Shown piece by piece: positions 31,236 to 33,164 of a stretch of 33,164 bases of DNA. A program made the translations under genes and the position numbers. Below the pieces are notes generated by a model. The model did no database searches. It was not told the DNA's origin and worked only from the letters and a program-made list of their open reading frames with translations. Numbering within the stretch: position 1 is the stretch's first letter; each line of letters starts with the position of its first letter. Source of the DNA: DASSNR01 sp036278935 (lineage in GTDB: Bacteria > Gemmatimonadota > Gemmatimonadetes > Gemmatimonadales > Gemmatimonadaceae); NCBI GenBank assembly GCA_036278935.1, contig DASUKA010000013.1, forward strand, positions 1 to 33,164, given 5' to 3'.

Positions 31236-31271
31236 CCGTGTTATGCGGCGCTCCCGCGCCGCATAACACGG
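31236..31271. repeat. perfect 16-bp inverted repeat
   Basis: CCGTGTTATGCGGCGC (31236-31251) and its exact complement (31256-31271) flank TCCC. The hairpin is very strong and has no T-run. It lies 45 bp before the first attC core of the right cluster. The word TGTTATGCGGC also occurs on the minus strand near 3640, between the left integrase remnant and its attI junction. Confidence 0.75.
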
Positions 31272-31315
31272 TGGTTGCTGCATCGAACGGGTTATAGGAC
31301 AACTGCATAAATCGC

Positions 31316-31322
31316 GTTAGGC
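31316..31322 (+). other. cassette junction core GTTAGGC (right cluster)
   Basis: GCGTTAGGC on the plus strand is an R'-type core and marks the start of the first visible cassette. Upstream CAACTGCATAAATC could be an L' arm, but no matching R''/L'' arm was found, so this is either a decayed attC or the end of an attI. Confidence 0.5.
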
Positions 31323-31360
31323 CGGCACAAGCACGTGTGTATGGAGGGCTTTTGCCGGTA

Positions 31361-31377
31361 CACGCTTTCCAGGCGTG
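31361..31377 (-). pseudogene. tRNA-Ser(GGA) anticodon-arm fragment
   Basis: On the minus strand CACGC-CTGGAAA-GCGTG forms a perfect 5-bp stem and a Ser-GGA loop. It is followed by TACCGGCAA, like the start of a serine long variable arm, and preceded by GTTTAA as in serine D loops. Acceptor and T arms are absent. Confidence 0.75.
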
Positions 31378-31391
31378 TGTGGTTAAACGCA

Positions 31392-31408
31392 CACGCTTAT
31401 CAGGCGTG
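31392..31408 (-). pseudogene. tRNA-Ile(GAU) anticodon-arm fragment
   Basis: CACGC-CTGATAA-GCGTG on the minus strand equals the common bacterial tRNA-Ile(GAU) anticodon arm. A D-loop-like CTCGGTGGTAG lies upstream (near 31419-31430), displaced by a few bases. There is no T arm. Confidence 0.78.
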
Positions 31409-31465
31409 CGTTCGGAGCTACCACCGAGTACTCCGGTCGCTCGCCTGCTCGCGGCGGGCGGCTCG

Positions 31466-31482
31466 CCTGACTCTGGATCAGG
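31466..31482 (+). pseudogene. tRNA-Gln(CUG) anticodon-arm fragment
   Basis: CCTGA-CTCTGGA-TCAGG has a perfect stem and a Gln-CUG loop. Its 3-prime end runs straight into the D arm of the Thr fragment, so it cannot have its own T arm. Confidence 0.75.
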
Positions 31483-31543
31483 CGTGTCGGTCAAGCGCTT
31501 GGTTCGTAACCGAGCGGTCGTCGATTCAATCCCGACCGCTCGT
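31482..31543 (+). pseudogene. tRNA-Thr(CGU) fragment with D, anticodon and T arms
   Basis: The D-arm-like GCGTGTCGGTCAAGC (31482-31496) is followed by anticodon arm CTTGG-TTCGTAA-CCGAG (31498-31514), variable CGGTC, and T arm GTCGA-TTCAATC-CCGAC (31520-31536). The nearly invariant G53-C61 pair is A-C here. The following CGCTCGT does not pair with any upstream acceptor strand, where the Gln fragment sits instead. Confidence 0.75.
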
Positions 31544-31590
31544 CGCCCGGCGATCGGGGTAGCGGGGTGTGGGCCACTCGGGCAGGAGCA

Positions 31591-31607
31591 AATGACTCTT
31601 AATCGTT
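31591..31607 (+). pseudogene. tRNA-Lys(CUU) anticodon-arm fragment
   Basis: AATGA-CTCTTAA-TCGTT with one G-T pair carries a Lys-CUU loop. It is preceded by CTCGGGCAGGAGCA, like a lysine D arm, and followed by AGGTTGTAG, like the variable region and start of the T arm, after which similarity stops. Confidence 0.72.
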
Positions 31608-31652
31608 AGGTTGTAGATCTATTGCGGTTGGAATGTCGCACTGGTTGCACCT

Positions 31653-31669
31653 ACGGATTAAAAGTCCGT
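31653..31669 (-). pseudogene. tRNA-Lys(UUU) anticodon-arm fragment
   Basis: ACGGA-CTTTTAA-TCCGT on the minus strand has a perfect stem and a Lys-UUU loop. GAGCA before and AGGT after continue the canonical tRNA-Lys sequence, making this one of the clearest matches. The T arm and acceptor are lost. Confidence 0.8.
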
Positions 31670-31692
31670 TGCTCCCCGCCAGTAGCCGCGGA

Positions 31693-31709
31693 AGGGTTTT
31701 TAAGTCTCT
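31693..31709 (-). pseudogene. tRNA-Leu(UAA) anticodon-arm fragment, stem damaged
   Basis: AGAGA-CTTAAAA-ACCCT on the minus strand has the Leu-UAA loop, but only three of five stem positions pair. It resembles AGGGA-CTTAAAA-TCCCT of intact tRNAs. Confidence 0.55.
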
Positions 31710-31727
31710 CTCCAATGGGGTCGGCCG

Positions 31728-31744
31728 GGAGATTTTGAGTCCCC
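31728..31744 (-). pseudogene. tRNA-Leu(CAA) anticodon-arm fragment
   Basis: GGGGA-CTCAAAA-TCTCC on the minus strand pairs at all five positions (one G-T) and has the Leu-CAA loop. CGGCCG after it resembles the start of a leucine long variable arm. It lies 10 bases before the attC core. Confidence 0.7.
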
Positions 31745-31754
31745 TGCTCGGCCG

Positions 31755-31851
31755 GCCTAACGAAGCATTGCAGTTGACGAGCGGGCCAGGGAGTGCGGCG
31801 GCTGCGCCGCCGCTCTTGTCGTACCGATCGCACCTGAATTCAGCGTTGGCC
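31755..31851 (+). repeat. attC site (97 bp), right cluster
   Basis: It runs from R'' GCCTAAC (31755-31761) to R' GTTGGCC (31845-31851). The arms CGAAGCATTGCAG and CTGAATTCAGCG pair with one extrahelical G on the R'' side, the same plan as the left sites but in plus orientation. An inner hairpin (GCGGCGGC/GCCGCCGC near 31796-31813) forms the variable end. Confidence 0.85.
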
Positions 31852-31864
31852 CGCCACAACGTTC

Positions 31865-32446
31865 ATGTATATGCTTGCATGCGTTGAACAACTCATCCGA
31901 GCGTTCTTCACCGAGATCACGGATCCGGAGGAGCGTTTCTATAACGAGGCCAGCCTCCAACATGAGCTGGCGCTCTACCTCAGGAGCCGGCTTCCCGGCG
32001 GATGGCGGGTCTATCTGGAACTGCCGGCATCGTGGTTCCACCAAGCGGCTCGCGGGTTGACGAAGAAGGAAATCGATCTCGCCGTCACCGACGGTTCTCG
32101 TGAGCGCGCCGTAGCCGTCGAACTGAAGTGCCCGCGTCAGGGCCAGCACCCAGAGCAGATGTTCAAGGCGTGCCAGGACCTGCAGTTCCTTGAGCAACTC
32201 ATCGCGGCCGGCTTCGCCGGCGGCGTGTTCGCCATGCACGTGCGCGATCCGCTGTACTACGAGCGCGGTTCCCGGAGAGGTATCTATGCCCACTTCCGGG
32301 CCGGTACCGCGATTTGCGGAGTGATTCGGAAGCCCACGGGCGCACGCGACCGGGTGGCGGAGATCCGAGGTTCCTACACGCCTGTCTGGCTCCCAGGCGG
32401 GGGGAGTCATCGATATTGGGTGCAGTCCGTCCCGCCGGCGGCCTGA
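31865..32446 (+). CDS. PD-(D/E)XK nuclease-like protein, integron cassette gene
   Basis: The 193-residue protein starts 14 bases after the attC core. It shows a PD-(D/E)XK layout: an N-terminal helix with E28 (FYNEASLQHELALYLRSRL), KKEIDLAV with D71, and AVAVELKCP with E86 and K88, followed by a helix QMFKACQDLQFLEQLI and strand GGVFAMHV. Such small proteins are seen in cassettes and resemble restriction-endonuclease-fold enzymes; DNA cleavage is plausible but not shown. It directly follows the tRNA-fragment cassette. The region after it (32447-32689) has no clear attC or gene. Confidence 0.72.
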   Translation: MYMLACVEQLIRAFFTEITDPEERFYNEASLQHELALYLRSRLPGGWRVYLELPASWFHQAARGLTKKEIDLAVTDGSRERAVAVELKCPRQGQHPEQMFKACQDLQFLEQLIAAGFAGGVFAMHVRDPLYYERGSRRGIYAHFRAGTAICGVIRKPTGARDRVAEIRGSYTPVWLPGGGSHRYWVQSVPPAA

Positions 32447-32689
32447 CGAGTCGTGAGGGAGCCACAACGACCTCAGATAGATGAGCACTGCGGAGAAAGC
32501 TCTCGCCCCGCTTGGCGCGAAGCTGCCCTGGATCTCGGCGTCGCGATCACCGCTCCGTTTGCGCTCGCATCGCCGACTGCCGGACCCGCCGTCTCGTAGC
32601 TCGCTGCGCCGAATGCCGAACCTCGAACGCCGATACGTCGACCGCGCCACGCTCGAATCGCGCGCAACGTTCCAATAGCGTTGAAACAC
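32447..32689. other. 243-bp gap, possible decayed attC
   Basis: GGCCTGACG at the stop of the nuclease-like gene resembles an R'' core with one change, and GCGTTGAAAC lies just before the DUF167 gene. The arms between them do not pair convincingly. No gene was seen. Confidence 0.3.
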
Positions 32690-32920
32690 ATGGCCAAGCG
32701 TGTACTCCAGATCAAGGTCAAGCCCAATGCGCGCACCAGTGCTCTGGCTCAAGGACCAGAAGGCATCTGGCTCGCACACATCAAGTCGGCCCCCGTCGAT
32801 GGCAAGGCAAACCGGGAACTGGTCGCCCTTGTGGCCGCGCATTTCGGCTGCGCCAGGTCTGCGGTGTCCATCAAGAGCGGGGCGTCCGGCCGCATGAAGC
32901 TCGTGCAGGTTGATCTCTGA
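32690..32920 (+). CDS. DUF167 (YggU-type) protein
   Basis: The 76-residue protein has the DUF167 pattern: VLQIKVKPNARTSAL, then HIKSAPVDGKANRELVALVAAHFGCARSAVSIKSGASGRMKLVQV. The PVDGKAN motif is diagnostic. The fold is small and of unknown function. ATG 32690 is chosen over TTG 32681 because the protein then begins next to the conserved part. It is followed by a partial attC 184 bp away, so it may be a cassette gene, unusual for this family. Confidence 0.88.
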   Translation: MAKRVLQIKVKPNARTSALAQGPEGIWLAHIKSAPVDGKANRELVALVAAHFGCARSAVSIKSGASGRMKLVQVDL

Positions 32921-33104
32921 TCTGTCCGAGAGCAGCGATGCACCTTGCCCGCGGGCGAGTGAAAATCGCTCCTTCGCTCGGTGCCCGCAACAACCGTCCA
33001 GCGGCGACGCCGTCGCAGTCTCGAGATTCGTCGTGCAGGTGAGAGTGTTACCAATCCTCCCGGACTATTCTGTTACCCATCAACCCGGGCTGTACCCCCC
33101 TGCT

Positions 33105-33164
33105 GACTAACGAACGCTGAAGCTGACAAAGATGCTGTTCATTGTGCGCACTTCTCCCGCGCTC
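33105..33164 (+). repeat. attC site, first half, cut by window end
   Basis: GACTAACGAACGCTGAAGCTGAC starts like an R''/L'' arm of common attC sites (CTAACGAA then GCTGAAGC). The other half would lie beyond 33164. In 32921-33104 no gene was seen; GCGGGC/GCCCGC near 32951-32990 can form a loose hairpin. Confidence 0.5.

Larger units (their letters stand above)
31361..31744. other. array of eight tRNA anticodon-arm fragments in an integron cassette
   Basis: Between the core at 31316 and the attC at 31755 there is no protein gene. Eight hairpins with a 5-base stem and a 7-base loop match canonical bacterial tRNA anticodon arms, with T at position 33 and purine 37: Ser-GGA, Ile-GAU, Gln-CUG, Thr-CGU, Lys-CUU, Lys-UUU, Leu-UAA, Leu-CAA. 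Three are on the plus strand (the middle ones), five on the minus strand. Parts of D arms and variable regions remain, but acceptor stems do not pair, neighbouring fragments overlap each other's acceptor positions, and only Thr keeps a recognisable T arm. None can be a working tRNA. Whether the DNA is transcribed is unknown. Confidence 0.8.

Noticed and set aside
31249..31326. A complete attC between the 16-bp palindrome and GTTAGGC
   Set aside because: The R' core is good, but no R''/L'' arm of matching length pairs with CAACTGCATAAATCGCG, so only the core was listed.
31443..31459. A ninth anticodon arm (GCCTG-CTCGCGG-CGGGC, would be Ala-CGC)
   Set aside because: The stem pairs and T33 is present, but the flanks and position 37 do not resemble a canonical tRNA, and such GC-rich hairpins arise easily here.
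31129..31494. 121-codon minus-strand frame through the palindrome and part of the tRNA-fragment array
   Set aside because: It reads through inverted repeats and tRNA-derived sequence, with no ribosome binding site or family match.
31482..31547. A functional tRNA-Thr(CGU) gene
   Set aside because: D, anticodon and T arms are present, but the acceptor stem cannot form, G53-C61 is replaced by A-C, and the 5-prime acceptor position is occupied by the Gln fragment.
31361..31744. CRISPR array
   Set aside because: The repeated hairpins share a fold but not a repeat sequence, spacing is uneven, and no cas gene is nearby.

Overview
The window is high-GC DNA from an uncultured-type bacterium. The best guess is Gemmatimonadota, with Acidobacteriota as the alternative. 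This rests on gene content: an ECF sigma factor translationally coupled to a giant Ser/Thr kinase with ATPase and TPR regions, a PadR regulator followed by two ADOP-type (MacB/FtsX-like) permeases, a DUF2934 protein and a sulfite-oxidase-like protein. No rRNA or complete tRNA was found, so the assignment is inference.

Left end (1-4143): a chromosomal integron read on the minus strand. A truncated integrase remnant (3691-4143) is followed by an attI-like junction with a consensus -10 box (3466-3484). Then come two related cassettes with no convincing gene, a DUF433/DUF5615 toxin-antitoxin cassette and a DUF4279 cassette, separated by three well-formed attC sites of 126-128 bp (1832-1958, 2609-2734, 3037-3164). 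The last attC is interrupted by an IS110/IS1111-type element whose transposase lies at 66-1082. The integrase has the same orientation as the cassettes, the reverse of the class 1 arrangement.

Middle (4163-30981): ordinary chromosomal genes. These are a CSCC-motif permease (UPF0718/ArsP type), a methyltransferase, the sigma factor/kinase/DUF4242 operon, a secreted cupin protein with an acyl-CoA-dehydrogenase-like flavoprotein, and a three-gene ABC-2 exporter operon that carries a polypurine inverted-repeat element. They continue with VOC and NTF2-like proteins, an AAA_14/DUF4143 ATPase behind a three-unit palindromic operator, a PadR-ADOP-ADOP operon, a molybdopterin oxidoreductase/DinB pair, small proteins, and an RbsB-RbsA-RbsC-type sugar ABC transporter.

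Right end (about 31126-33164): a second attC cluster without integrase, read on the plus strand, so the two arrays point away from each other. Its first cassette (31317 to about 31845) has no protein gene. It holds a packed array of eight tRNA anticodon-arm fragments, on both strands and mostly without acceptor or T arms: Ser-GGA, Ile-GAU, Gln-CUG, Thr-CGU, Lys-CUU, Lys-UUU, Leu-UAA and Leu-CAA. It is followed by an attC, a PD-(D/E)XK nuclease-like cassette gene, a DUF167 gene and the start of another attC. The tRNA-fragment array is the most unusual feature of the window. It could be a decoy for anticodon-cutting nucleases or a set of surrogate attachment sites for tRNA-targeting integrases; both are hypotheses.
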